The notes: a model not told the origin generated them from the sequence alone. A stretch of 9,882 bases of DNA from Tannerellaceae bacterium (GCA_031273385.1 JAISRY010000079.1:1-9882); one strand, 5' to 3'; counted from the first letter of the stretch, positions 1-9,339 are shown. Numbers and translations are program-made.

Positions 1-344
1 AAGAGGCTTCCTCCGGTGAAAGGGATGTTTTGGTTGACGGTCAGCCCGCCATCCACCGAAAGCTGGTTGCGATGGACGAAACGCTCCGTCCCGTCGGGAC
101 TGGTGACAGAGCTGATCGAACGGTTCAGCGCCGGATTGGAGACAAACGCCAGCGCAGGCAGGAGGTTCGCCTTAAAAGAGCGCCAATTCCAGTAAGCCGC
201 CCTGAAACTGTGTCGCGCCGCCGTCGCTTCGGGAGAATGTTGCTGCGCCATCCGCACCGTCTCCCCCAACGTCAGCCGAAGCGTATCCTGCGCACCCACA
301 GCCCCCGCAACCACCATCCATATAAACAAACATACCCATCTCAT
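1..344 (-). CDS. TolC-family outer membrane efflux protein, N-terminal part (cut by window edge)
   Basis: Read on the minus strand from ATG at 344, the frame stays open to position 1 (about 114 codons). The first residues form a Sec signal peptide, MRWVCLFIWMVVAGAVGA, followed by QDTLRLTLGETVRMAQQHSP. That second stretch is the typical start of a mature TolC/OEP protein: a 'LTLxEAVxxAlxxNP'-like helix. Further on come AAYWNWRSFKANLLPAL and a tyrosine-free strand ending in NQNIPFTGGSL, which match the 'a..a....ra.llPsl' and 'sqnlf.GG' blocks of the family. Such proteins form the trimeric outer-membrane channel of RND, MFS or ABC efflux pumps, or of type I secretion. The C-terminal two thirds and any pump partners lie outside the window. 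An in-frame ATG eight codons upstream (368) is possible, but 344 gives a cleaner signal peptide. Family-level confidence is good; the substrate is unknown. Confidence 0.82.
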   Translation of the reverse strand, partial: MRWVCLFIWMVVAGAVGAQDTLRLTLGETVRMAQQHSPEATAARHSFRAAYWNWRSFKANLLPALAFVSNPALNRSISSVTSPDGTERFVHRNQLSVDGGLTVNQNIPFTGGSL

Positions 345-427
345 ACCATAGTTATATACAAATAACATGCCAAAAACACAACCCCCTGATAATGAACAAC
401 AACCCATTTCCCCACCCCAAAGAACAA

Positions 428-462
428 GTGCGAACCCGCACTTTCTCCGTGCGGAACCGCAC
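428..462. repeat. Two adjacent GC-rich palindromes (GTGCG-AACC-CGCAC and GTGCGGAACCGCAC)
   Basis: The first dyad is GTGCG (428-432), loop AACC, CGCAC (437-441). After TTTCTCC comes the second, GTGCGG (449-454), AA, CCGCAC (457-462). The half-sites are nearly the same sequence, so this is a tandem pair of the same dyad. It lies between divergent genes. It could be a paired operator for a dimeric repressor, for instance of the efflux gene, or a dispersed Bacteroidota palindromic repeat. No U-run of terminator quality follows on either strand. Confidence 0.6.
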
Positions 463-524
463 ACCGCCCGGAAGCAGAAGCGGATAGAAAAAGACGCCGA
501 CATAAATTCATGAATTAAAATGAT

Positions 525-532
525 TATCTTTG
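525..532 (+). promoter_or_regulatory. Bacteroides-type -7 promoter box for the small ORF
   Basis: TATCTTTG matches the Bacteroides sigma-ABfr -7 consensus TAnnTTTG exactly and lies 26 bp before the ATG at 559. The same octamer is found before the genes at 978 and 8668. No convincing TTTG -33 box is seen 19-21 bp upstream. Confidence 0.6.
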
Positions 533-558
533 TATTATAAATTTAAAGACTGACTACA

Positions 559-732
559 ATGGAAAAAGGAGATATAGCAAAGGTTTCTCCAAAGCTTACA
601 GGAGAAAGAGAATGGATTGAGGGTGAAATTATCGACATCGAAAAGAACCCTTTCAAAGGTATTGTCATTTCCATAAAAGACAAGTTGGGAAGAATATTTT
701 TCGGAGAAGAAAAATATTTTGTGCCTGCATGA
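559..732 (+). CDS. Small conserved-looking hypothetical protein, 57 aa
   Basis: ATG at 559 opens a 57-codon frame ending at TGA 730-732. The protein begins MEKGDIAKVSPKLTGEREW and ends RIFFGEEKYFVPA. It is highly charged, with no signal peptide or membrane segment. The pattern of short strands broken by G/D/K turns (EGEIIDIE, GIVISIKD, GRIFFGE) suggests a small all-beta, SH3/KOW-like barrel; this is inference only. I do not recognise a named family. The start is supported by a perfect -7 box at 525-532. The gene is AT-rich compared with its GC-rich neighbours and is followed 38 bp later by a long-stem hairpin of a repeat family. The same arrangement is seen behind the gene at 8668, which suggests accessory origin. 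Confidence 0.7.
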   Translation: MEKGDIAKVSPKLTGEREWIEGEIIDIEKNPFKGIVISIKDKLGRIFFGEEKYFVPA

Positions 733-769
733 TAGCATTAATAATCAACTAAAACTGAATCCATTTGTT

Positions 770-828
770 TTATAATGACGCCAAATATAATCACCCTGAA
801 AATCAACGTTTAGATTCCGTCATTATAA
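770..828 (+). repeat. Hairpin repeat, copy A
   Basis: The arms TTATAATGACG (770-780) and CGTCATTATAA (818-828) are perfect 11-bp reverse complements around a 37-nt loop. The loop holds AATC (789-792) and TGAAAATCAA (797-806), which recur in copies B and C. It starts 38 bp after the stop codon of the small ORF. It might act as a structured 3' UTR or a bidirectional terminator, but no T-run follows the right arm directly. Confidence 0.8.
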
Positions 829-867
829 GTGCCCAATAAACCAGGTTTATCAAAAAGAGAAATGACG
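829..867 (+). repeat. 39-bp block, left copy of a long-range inverted repeat
   Basis: This block starts immediately after hairpin A with GTGCCCAATAAACC and ends AATGACG. Its reverse complement occurs at 9333-9371 with one mismatch (A at 858 where the other copy implies G). It contains an odd palindrome, ATAAACC-A-GGTTTAT (836-850). The last seven bases match the left arm of the hairpin family. Confidence 0.9.
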
Positions 868-892
868 GCGAATCACAACTGAATGTCGTAAT
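861..892 (+). repeat. Degenerate hairpin-family copy D
   Basis: The first 19 bases (861-879) match the start of copy B (8508-8526) with three differences. After that the similarity fades and the right arm (GTCGTAAT) no longer pairs well with the left. It looks like a decayed or truncated copy attached to the 39-bp block, and it overlaps that block by seven bases. Confidence 0.45.
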
Positions 893-934
893 ATTTTAGT
901 AATAAAAAGGGGGGCGTATGCGTGTGATATGGGA

Positions 935-942
935 TATCTTTG
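935..942 (+). promoter_or_regulatory. Bacteroides-type -7 promoter box for the GLPGLI/receptor operon
   Basis: TATCTTTG is a perfect TAnnTTTG match 35 bp before the ATG at 978. It predicts transcription starting near 950 with a leader of about 28 nt. Because it lies downstream of the possible GTG/ATG starts near 918, it argues for the start at 978. No clear -33 TTTG is visible. Confidence 0.6.
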
Positions 943-977
943 CCCCGTGTAATAACAATTTAAACTCTTTTATCCGT

Positions 978-1850
978 ATGAAACAGACAGTAATTATGGG
1001 CGTATTGATAGGGTTCGGCCTACTGACGGAAAATGTGGAGGCGCAAGTGGTCATCAATATCGTTAACCCCACCGAAACGTTGAAAACAGAAGCGATCGAC
1101 GACCTCCTCTTTACGGTACAATACCGGATGACGTTTGTCGTCGATACCTTGCATCCCGAGAAAAGCCAGCAAGAGATGATGATCCTGAAAGCAGGCGCGA
1201 AAAGCGCGGTGTTTTACAGTTATGCCAAGTTTATGGCCGATTCGGTGATCGCGGCAGACCAGGCGAACGGCGTCCCGCCGGATGTTATGATCGAGCATAT
1301 CAAAAGCTATACAAGCCTGGTCAACTACAAAATCTACAAGAATTATCCCGCCGGGAAAGTGACCACGCTGGAGCAGCTCGCCATGAGCCGTTTCCGGTGT
1401 GAAGAGGAGAACGAACGCCCCGACTGGGAGCTGTTGCCCGACACGATGACCATCCTCTCCTACCCTTGCCGGAAAGCCGTTTGCCGTTTCAAGGGGCGGG
1501 ATTATGAGGCGTGGTTCACCACCGCTATCCCGCGCAGCGAGGGGCCGTGGAAACTGCACGGATTGCCGGGGCTGATCATGAACGCCGCCGACAGCGGGAG
1601 GGAGTATGTCTTTGAGTGTACAGGGCTTGTGGAGAGCAGGGGGAAAGAGGCCATCCAGTACGGCGATTCGGGGTACGAACCTATCTCGCGCAAAAACATG
1701 GAGAAACTGTTTGAACGCCAGGCCGCCGACCCGATCGGCTTTATAAAAGCCTCCGCCCCCAACGTCAAGGTACAGGTCGTCAACGAGACAGGGGAATCCA
1801 TACAGCCCAAAAACACCCCTTACAATCCGATTGAACGGGCGGAGAAATGA
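978..1850 (+). CDS. GLPGLI family protein, exported, 290 aa
   Basis: The family's name motif is present as WKLHGLPGLIMNA (GLPGLI at residues 195-200). This Bacteroidota-specific family (TIGR01200-type) has no settled biochemical role; members are exported and often sit beside outer-membrane barrel receptors, as here. Starting at 978 gives a Sec signal peptide, MKQTVIMGVLIGFGLLTENVEA, with cleavage probably before QVV. The frame also opens at 918, but that would place the signal peptide at residue 21 and would start before the promoter box at 935-942, so 978 is preferred. Cysteines at 141, 164 and 169 could form a disulfide in the periplasm. The stop overlaps the next start (ATGA at 1847-1850), so it is translationally coupled to the receptor and probably works with it. 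Confidence 0.88.
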   Translation: MKQTVIMGVLIGFGLLTENVEAQVVINIVNPTETLKTEAIDDLLFTVQYRMTFVVDTLHPEKSQQEMMILKAGAKSAVFYSYAKFMADSVIAADQANGVPPDVMIEHIKSYTSLVNYKIYKNYPAGKVTTLEQLAMSRFRCEEENERPDWELLPDTMTILSYPCRKAVCRFKGRDYEAWFTTAIPRSEGPWKLHGLPGLIMNAADSGREYVFECTGLVESRGKEAIQYGDSGYEPISRKNMEKLFERQAADPIGFIKASAPNVKVQVVNETGESIQPKNTPYNPIERAEK

Positions 1851-4338
1851 GCCGGTACGCCCTCATCCTGACCCTGCTTGCCGTGATGCAGGCAACGGGA
1901 GGCTATGCCCAACAGACGTTTCGCGGAACCGTCACCGGATCGGACGGGCTGCCTTTGGAGGCGGCCTCCGTACAGCTCCTGCGCGGGAGCGACGAGTGGA
2001 TGACCGCCTATACCCTGACGGATGCCAAAGGCGTTTTCAGCCTCGCCACCCGTCAGGCGGCCGACTCGCTGCTGATCGCCGTTTCAGCGTTGGGGTACAA
2101 GACCTTCAAAGCGCCCGCCCACGCGGGGGAAGTCCTTCACATTGTGATGGAACAGCAGGCTTTCAGCCTGAAAGAGGTGGAGATACGCCCCGGACGCATC
2201 TGGGGGCGGCAGGACACGATCAACTACGACGTGGCGCATTTCCTCTCGCCCAAAGACGAATCCATCAAAGATGTGATACGCAAACTGCCCGGCATGGATG
2301 TCGACGACGCCGGCAGGATATCCTACAACGGGAAGAGTATCAGCCACCTCTACGTGGAGGGGATGAACCTGATAGACGGCCGCTATAACCGGATAACGGA
2401 CAATCTGCAGGCCAAGGCGGTAGAGACGGTACAGGTCATGGAAAACCACCAGCCCATCCGCATCCTGCAAGATAAAATAAAGACCGAAGATATCGCCCTG
2501 AACCTGAAGCTCCGCCCGGAGTTCCACGACAAGTGGATGGTCATCCTGCAAGGCGGGCTGAGCCTTTCGCCCCTGCTGCGGGAGGCCTCCGTCAATGCCA
2601 TGCAGCTGAGCCGGCAAAGCCAGTCGGCCTACCTCTATAAAGGGAACAACGCCGGCAATGACGTGTCCGAAGAGCAGTCCGTCCTCTCCCTGAACGATAC
2701 GGGGGCGTTACCCGAGCCTGCCGTCCCTGCTTTCCTCAGCCAGCCCTCCCTGATGGCTCCGCTGAAAAAGAGGCGCCTGCTCTTTAACGATGTCCATAGC
2801 CTGTCGGCCAACCGCCTCTACAAATTGGGCGAAACAGGCCGGCTGCGCATCAACGCCGGCTACACGCACGATATCCGCCGGCAGGAGCGGGGCGGCGAAA
2901 CAGACTACTACCAGCCCGCCGACACCGTCCGGGTCGCCGAACAGAGCCATACCCGTATCCGTTCCGACAAGGCCGAACTGTCCCTGAACTTTGAGAACAA
3001 CGCCGCCGATCACTTCCTTACCAACCACTTCCAGGCCTCCGCCAACCGCGACAACAGCCTTTCCCTGTACGACGGCCAGCGTTCTTTCGCCCAGGAAATA
3101 AAGACGCCCGGCGCCGAGGTGCGGAACGACTTCAAGCATATCCGCAGCGTCGGGGACTATACGCTGGAAGTGCGGTCGCTCCTCCGATACAACCATTTCA
3201 ATTACGAATTACGAATTAGGAATTACGATGATGCGCGGCAGGGCCTTACTCTTAACCGGCTCTATGCCGACCATTCTTTTTCCGTTTATCGCAAAAAGGG
3301 GGCGATAACGCATCACTACACCGTGGGTACGACAGGAGAGGCGACCTCTGTGCGGGACGGGTTCAGCCTCTATGCCATCCCCTCGTGGCAATGGAGCAGG
3401 GAAAAATGGAACGCCCGGCTCTCCTTTCCGCTTGTCCGGACAAGCTATCCGGGCGGCGGATTCGGCCGTACGGCGGCGAATCCCCGGTTGTATCTCCACT
3501 ACAAACTGAATTACGCCTGGCGCTTCTCCCTGTCGGGAAGCTATCGGGAGTCGTATGGCGACGTAACGGATTTTCAGGCCGAACCATACCGGACGGATTA
3601 CCGGACGACGGTTCTTAACGGCGGATTCCTTTCCGTCCGGCAGCAGCAGGACTATTCGGCCTACGCCGAGTATAAACGTACCGTCCAGGAATTTTTCGCC
3701 ACCCTGTCGCTCACCTATACGCGCCAGCAGGCCAACCGGCTATACGAACAGGCATTTGACGACGGCGGGCAGGCCCTCCTCATTTCCCATCCATTGGCCA
3801 ACACCGCCACGAGCCGGAACATACGGGGAACCGTCTCGAAAGGCTTTTACGACTGGGGGCTGAAGACGTCGCTCAATTATATCCTCGGGGAGAGCCGGGG
3901 GGAGCGGCTTTCGGGAGGCGAACGGATAGCGGTACGCTCCACCGTCATGCAGTATGAGCCGGATATCAGTTGGACGCCTTTCCGCCGCTTCGAAGCCGGC
4001 TACCGGACAACCCTGCGCTACGGCAGCTCCACCGTCGGCAAGGCCGCCTTGGCCCCGCTCTGGAACGTGACGCAAAGGCTGCAACTGTTCTACGAACTCT
4101 CCGGCGTCGCCCTCTCCCTCCTGGCGGAGCATTACCGCAACGACGTGGGCAAAGGGCAGCCCGTCCACGCCTTTTTTGCCGACCTCTCCCTCAGCTGGCG
4201 GTGGAGACGCTGGCAGTTCGGCCTCTCCGCCACCAACCTGTTCGACCGGCGGCAATACCGCTATACCGAATATTCGTCGATCCAAAGCTATACGTCATGG
4301 ATCCATATCCGCGGCCGCGAGTGTCTGTTCAGCGCCCG

Positions 4339-4354
<16 letters not shown>
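1847..4354 (+). CDS. TonB-dependent-receptor-like outer membrane barrel with carboxypeptidase-like regulatory domain, 835 aa
   Basis: Residues 1-21 form a signal peptide (ending GGYA, before QQTFRG). Residues ~22-105 form a carboxypeptidase-regulatory-like beta-sandwich ([20 protein letters not shown] ... DAKGVFSL ... VSALGYKTF). Residues ~115-230 resemble a receptor plug: [35 protein letters not shown] and [13 protein letters not shown] are characteristic of the Bacteroidota barrel receptors that accompany GLPGLI proteins. The rest is a large beta-barrel with alternating aromatic/polar strands and ends in ARYSFR. I see no obvious TonB box, so whether it is an energised transporter is uncertain. 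The gene overlaps the upstream GLPGLI stop by four bases. A run of four 7-bp units (3201-3228) is embedded in the barrel-coding part. Its 3' end overlaps the convergent GH95 gene by 16 bp. Substrate unknown. Confidence 0.85.
3201..3228 (+). repeat. Four tandem heptamers (ATTACGA) inside the receptor gene
   Basis: The units are ATTACGA, ATTACGA, ATTAGGA, ATTACGA. In frame they encode [10 protein letters not shown] around residues 452-461. Similar AATTACG runs are, to my recollection, common between genes in Bacteroidales; here the run lies inside a long reading frame without breaking it. Gain or loss of one unit would shift the frame. Confidence 0.9.
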
Positions 4355-6837
<2,483 letters not shown>

Positions 6838-6866
6838 TTTATTTTTCAGATTGGTTACAGTAAGCG

Positions 6867-6899
6867 CAAATATACGGTTTTTGCTTGTTTTCCAACAAA
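6867..6899 (-). promoter_or_regulatory. Complete Bacteroides-type promoter for the GH95 gene
   Basis: On the minus strand the -33 box TTTG (plus-strand CAAA at 6896-6899) and the -7 box TATATTTG (plus-strand CAAATATA at 6867-6874) are separated by 21 bp. This fits the TTTG / 19-21 bp / TAnnTTTG consensus. Transcription should start near 6860, leaving a leader of about 20 nt before the ATG at 6837. Confidence 0.75.
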
Positions 6900-6915
6900 A
6901 AAAGTCGTTCTTTTG
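6880..6915 (+). promoter_or_regulatory. Possible weak promoter for the DoxX-fusion gene
   Basis: A TTTG (6880-6883) and a 7-of-8 -7-like box TTCTTTTG (6908-6915) precede the ATG at 6939. The 24-bp spacer is too long for the consensus and the second base of the -7 box is wrong. If real, it overlaps the divergent GH95 promoter, so the two genes would share control. Confidence 0.3.
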
Positions 6916-6938
6916 CTGTGTTACTAATCCTTATTGAT

Positions 6939-8474
6939 ATGACAATAAAAAGACACACCTGGGAAAATATCCCTATCACGGCTCTCCGTATGGCTATCGG
7001 CTGGCATTTCCTGTACGAGGGAGTGGTCAAGGTGGTTTCCGACAGTTGGTCGGCGGCGCCTTTCTTAGACAATACCTACGGTTTCCTTTCCGGCTTTTAC
7101 CACTGGCTTGCCGCTACGCCGGTCGTCCTGCACATTGTCGACCTGCTGAATATGTGGGGGCTGATCCTTATCGGGACGGCGCTCTTTACGGGTATGTGCA
7201 TCCGGCTGGCTGCGCTGTCGGGCGTACTGCTGCTGACGCTGTATTATTTTGCCTATCCTCCTTTCGGCGTGTCGCTGCTGGGCGGCGACGGGACGTTGTT
7301 TATTGTCGATAAGCTGTTTATCGAAGCGGCTGCGCTGTCGTTTATCTTTTTCTACAAAAAGAGGGGATATGGGTTGGAAACGCTCATCAACAGATGGCGG
7401 GAGGAGAGGAGGCGCGCCCCGTCCGCCACGAGCGGGAACGACAAGCCCGCCGCCAACGCCTACCGCCGCGAAATGCTGAAAAACCTGGCCGCATTGCCCT
7501 TGCTCGGCATCATGGGATGGGGCTCCAACCGGAGCCGGAAACGCTACGGGATAGACGCTTCCACAGGGGCGACGATTCAGGTCAACAGGGCGGCGTTGAG
7601 CGAGCTGAAAGGCGAACTGCCCAGGGGCAGGATCGGGGAGCACGAAATCAGCCGGCTGATCATGGGCGGCAACCTGCTCGGAGGATGGGCGCACGCACGC
7701 GACCTGCTCTATGCCGGCGCCCTGTTCAAGGCCTACAATACGGAGAAAAAGATCATCGAGACCCTCATGCTGTGCGAACAGGCGGGGATCAACGCCATCA
7801 ATATCGGTTTCCCGACCATCCCCGTGATGGTGAAATACAAGAAGCTGACGGGAAGCAAGATAAAGGTCATCTGCCAGGTCGGGATAAAGGAGAAGAGCAG
7901 CGATATCCTCGAAGATGTCGGCGTGGCGGTCGACAACGGCATCGACATCATCCAGTTGCAGGGCAACTGGTGTGACTGGCTGGTGCGGGACAACCGGATG
8001 GAGCTGATCGCCGGGATGATGGAACGGATCAGGGGCGAGGGCTGCCTGGCCGGAATGGGGGCGCATACGATTGATTCGTTCATCCTGTGCGAAAAGCAGG
8101 GTATCGTCCCCGACTATTACATGAAAACGATGCATCACGACAACTACTGGTCGGCGCACCCCCGCGAAAACAGACGGCCTTTCGAGGTAGACGGCCACCT
8201 GAACGCGGATCACAACCTGTTCCACGACAACTGTTTCTGCCCTTTCCCCGACCGTACCATCGAGTTCGTCAACCGCGTAAAAGTACCCGTCATGGGCTTT
8301 AAGGTGCTTGCCGCCGGAGCGATCGAGCCCAAGGACGGCTTCAATTGGGCATTTGAAAACGGCGCCGATTTCATCTGCGTCGGGATGTTTGACTTTCAGG
8401 TGGTGGACGATGTCAATACCTGTATCGATACCCTCCGGAACCTGAAAAACAGAAAGCGCGAATGGTTCGCCTGA
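6939..8474 (+). CDS. DoxX-like membrane domain fused through a Tat-like segment to a TIM-barrel-like domain, 511 aa
   Basis: Start: the ATG at 6939 is the first ATG of the frame; an upstream TTG at 6885 would overlap the GH95 promoter. Residues ~1-150 resemble DoxX/DoxD proteins, with about four membrane segments (~11-31, 64-82, 86-104, 121-138) and MAIGWHFLYEGVVKV typical of their first helix. A polar linker follows, then YRREMLKNLAALPLLGIMGW (~174-194), which reads like a twin-arginine leader (RRxxLK plus hydrophobic stretch). Residues ~220-505 have the alternation of strand and helix of a TIM barrel resembling aldo/keto-reductase-type proteins (ISRLIMGGNLLGGWAH, AGINAINIG, KVICQVGI, GIDIIQLQGNW, MGFKVLAAGAI, GADFICVGMFD). 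Possible metal or redox residues are MHHDNYW (397-403) and HDNCFCPF (429-436). The C-terminal domain probably lies outside the cytoplasm. No precise enzymatic role is known to me. Hairpin B follows 30 bp after the stop. Confidence 0.78.
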   Translation: MTIKRHTWENIPITALRMAIGWHFLYEGVVKVVSDSWSAAPFLDNTYGFLSGFYHWLAATPVVLHIVDLLNMWGLILIGTALFTGMCIRLAALSGVLLLTLYYFAYPPFGVSLLGGDGTLFIVDKLFIEAAALSFIFFYKKRGYGLETLINRWREERRRAPSATSGNDKPAANAYRREMLKNLAALPLLGIMGWGSNRSRKRYGIDASTGATIQVNRAALSELKGELPRGRIGEHEISRLIMGGNLLGGWAHARDLLYAGALFKAYNTEKKIIETLMLCEQAGINAINIGFPTIPVMVKYKKLTGSKIKVICQVGIKEKSSDILEDVGVAVDNGIDIIQLQGNWCDWLVRDNRMELIAGMMERIRGEGCLAGMGAHTIDSFILCEKQGIVPDYYMKTMHHDNYWSAHPRENRRPFEVDGHLNADHNLFHDNCFCPFPDRTIEFVNRVKVPVMGFKVLAAGAIEPKDGFNWAFENGADFICVGMFDFQVVDDVNTCIDTLRNLKNRKREWFA

Positions 8475-8503
8475 TCCCCCTGATGTCAACGGGTGCATTT
8501 CAA

Positions 8504-8559
8504 TTATAATGACGACGAATCGCAATCGTGTGAAAATCAAATAGTACCCGTCATTATAA
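8504..8559 (+). repeat. Hairpin repeat, copy B
   Basis: The arms TTATAATGACG (8504-8514) and CGTCATTATAA (8549-8559) are identical to those of copy A and form a perfect 11-bp stem around a 34-nt loop. The loop contains AATC and TGAAAATCAA as in copy A. Like A it is followed by GT(A)GCC, but the 39-bp block is missing. It starts 30 bp after the stop of the DoxX-fusion gene. Confidence 0.8.
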
Positions 8560-8616
8560 GTAGCCGCAGTCCATTGCCTTGAAATCCGAAATGTTTGCCG
8601 AAAAGACAATCCAATC

Positions 8617-8648
8617 TGTGTCCGTAGAAAAAGAAAGCAGTATCTTTG
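8617..8648 (+). promoter_or_regulatory. Promoter for the PBECR-like gene
   Basis: TATCTTTG (8641-8648) matches the -7 consensus and lies 20 bp before the ATG at 8668. A TGTG (8617-8620) 20 bp upstream is a 3-of-4 match to the -33 TTTG. An A-rich leader follows, with no Shine-Dalgarno sequence, as usual in Bacteroidota. Confidence 0.6.
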
Positions 8649-8667
8649 CGAAAAATTAAAAAAAAGA

Positions 8668-9276
8668 ATGGATAACCCGCATGATATTTCATTGCTGGAA
8701 CAGAGAGAGTTCCTGCTAGGGCAGCCTGTTGTCATTCTCACGGGAAATGAATTTGCAAGGAAAGAAGGAGCAACCTTGACACAACAGGTAAGCGAATATT
8801 ACAATTCAATAGGTAACAAAGCGATATCTCCTGTTTATGGAGATATTATACTGGATAAAAAAGGAGTGGATGACGATTTTGCACATGGCGTCGGAAGAAT
8901 CAAAGCTATAGCTTTCGCAGCAATACCACAAGTCATTGAGCGGGGAATTGTTATTTTACCGTTCGGCAAATATAAAAGCGGCGAGAATGTAGTTAGTGCA
9001 ATGATAGCTGCTCCCGTACGAATAGCGGAAAAAGAATATGTTTGTGTAGTAGTCCTCAGAAAGCGGCAGGAAATAACCAAACTGTATGTACATGAAGTCA
9101 CGCTAAAAGAAAAACTCCTTGCCGACAGTTCTAATCCAACACAACGTTTGGCCGCCAGGCAAGGAGTTATATCCAACGCCTTAACAAGCAGTTCTAATCC
9201 AACACAACGTTTGGCCGCTCATCAAGGAGACATTGCAAAGATACTGAGTAAAATTATATCTGCAAAATCTGATTGA
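8668..9276 (+). CDS. PBECR/LPD-type nuclease-like protein with tail-fibre-like C-terminal repeats, 202 aa
   Basis: Residues ~55-150 follow a pattern I know from BECR-fold (Barnase-EndoU-colicin E5/D-RelE) domains of phage and conjugative-element polyvalent proteins: GDIILDKKGVDDDFAHGVGR, AIAFAAIPQVIERGIVI, a KYK/G-rich turn, MIAAPVRIAEKEYVCVVVLR, and LYVHEVTLKE. The candidate active residues are His72 and Arg76 plus the late His145. Usually this domain is embedded in very long proteins; here it stands alone with only a ~50-residue N-terminal part. The C-terminus carries two copies of SSNPTQRLAA(R/H)QG spaced 21 residues apart, resembling the 'S....ALSAxQGxxL' repeats of phage tail fibres. There is no signal peptide. 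The gene is AT-rich, has its own promoter and is bracketed by hairpins B and C. Nuclease activity is inferred, not shown; it could be inactive or an LPD3-like relative. The exact Pfam family is uncertain. Confidence 0.6.
   Translation: MDNPHDISLLEQREFLLGQPVVILTGNEFARKEGATLTQQVSEYYNSIGNKAISPVYGDIILDKKGVDDDFAHGVGRIKAIAFAAIPQVIERGIVILPFGKYKSGENVVSAMIAAPVRIAEKEYVCVVVLRKRQEITKLYVHEVTLKEKLLADSSNPTQRLAARQGVISNALTSSSNPTQRLAAHQGDIAKILSKIISAKSD
9126..9218 (+). repeat. 63-bp-period duplication inside the PBECR-like gene
   Basis: A 30-bp stretch (9126-9155) recurs without any change at 9189-9218, including third codon positions. The intervening sequence is less similar, apart from CAAGGAG. The identity at silent sites points to recent duplication or gene conversion. 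The period of 21 codons keeps the frame. Confidence 0.9.
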
Positions 9277-9287
9277 AAAAAATATGC

Positions 9288-9339
9288 TTATAATGACGAG
9301 AATTTACAATCGGCTAAAAATCAATCAATTCTCGTCATT
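9288..9339 (+). repeat. Hairpin repeat, copy C
   Basis: This copy starts with the same TTATAATGACG (9288-9298) as A and B, 12 bp after the stop of the PBECR-like gene. Its stem is longer inward: AATGACGAGAATT (9292-9304) pairs perfectly with AATTCTCGTCATT (9327-9339) around a 22-nt loop. The loop again has AATC followed by TAAAAATCAA. The inner stem bases differ from A and B, but pairing is kept on both sides, which suggests that the structure matters. Confidence 0.8.

Larger units (their letters stand above)
345..558. other. Divergent intergenic region between the tolC-like gene and the small ORF
   Basis: This spacer separates two divergent genes, so it must carry both promoters. The plus-strand promoter is listed separately. 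For the minus strand only a weak -7-like match is visible (CAAAAACA at 371-378, i.e. TGTTTTTG on the minus strand, 7 of 8), without a good -33 box. The middle holds the two palindromes at 428-462. Sequence from about 480 onward is AT-rich. Confidence 0.5.
8475..8667. other. AT-rich intergenic region with hairpin B and the promoter of the PBECR-like gene
   Basis: After the DoxX-fusion stop codon this spacer holds hairpin copy B (8504-8559), then about 80 bp without recognisable structure, then the promoter at 8617-8648. Composition drops to AT-rich here, in contrast with the GC-rich gene to the left. No small ORF is convincing. Confidence 0.5.

Noticed and set aside
30..365. 111-aa plus-strand frame at the left edge
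   Set aside because: It is arginine/proline-rich with no motif, while the minus strand reads as a TolC N-terminus with signal peptide.
428..462. Rho-independent terminator
   Set aside because: Stems are GC-rich, but no U-run follows on either strand and both flanking genes point away from it.
918..977. Upstream start (918) for the GLPGLI gene
   Set aside because: It would precede the -7 box at 935-942 and put 20 polar residues before the signal peptide.
7065..8741. 558-aa open frame on the minus strand opposite the DoxX-fusion gene
   Set aside because: It is antisense to a gene with clear domains, has no recognisable family or promoter, and its composition (runs of V, D, Q, R) is typical of a shadow frame in GC-rich DNA.
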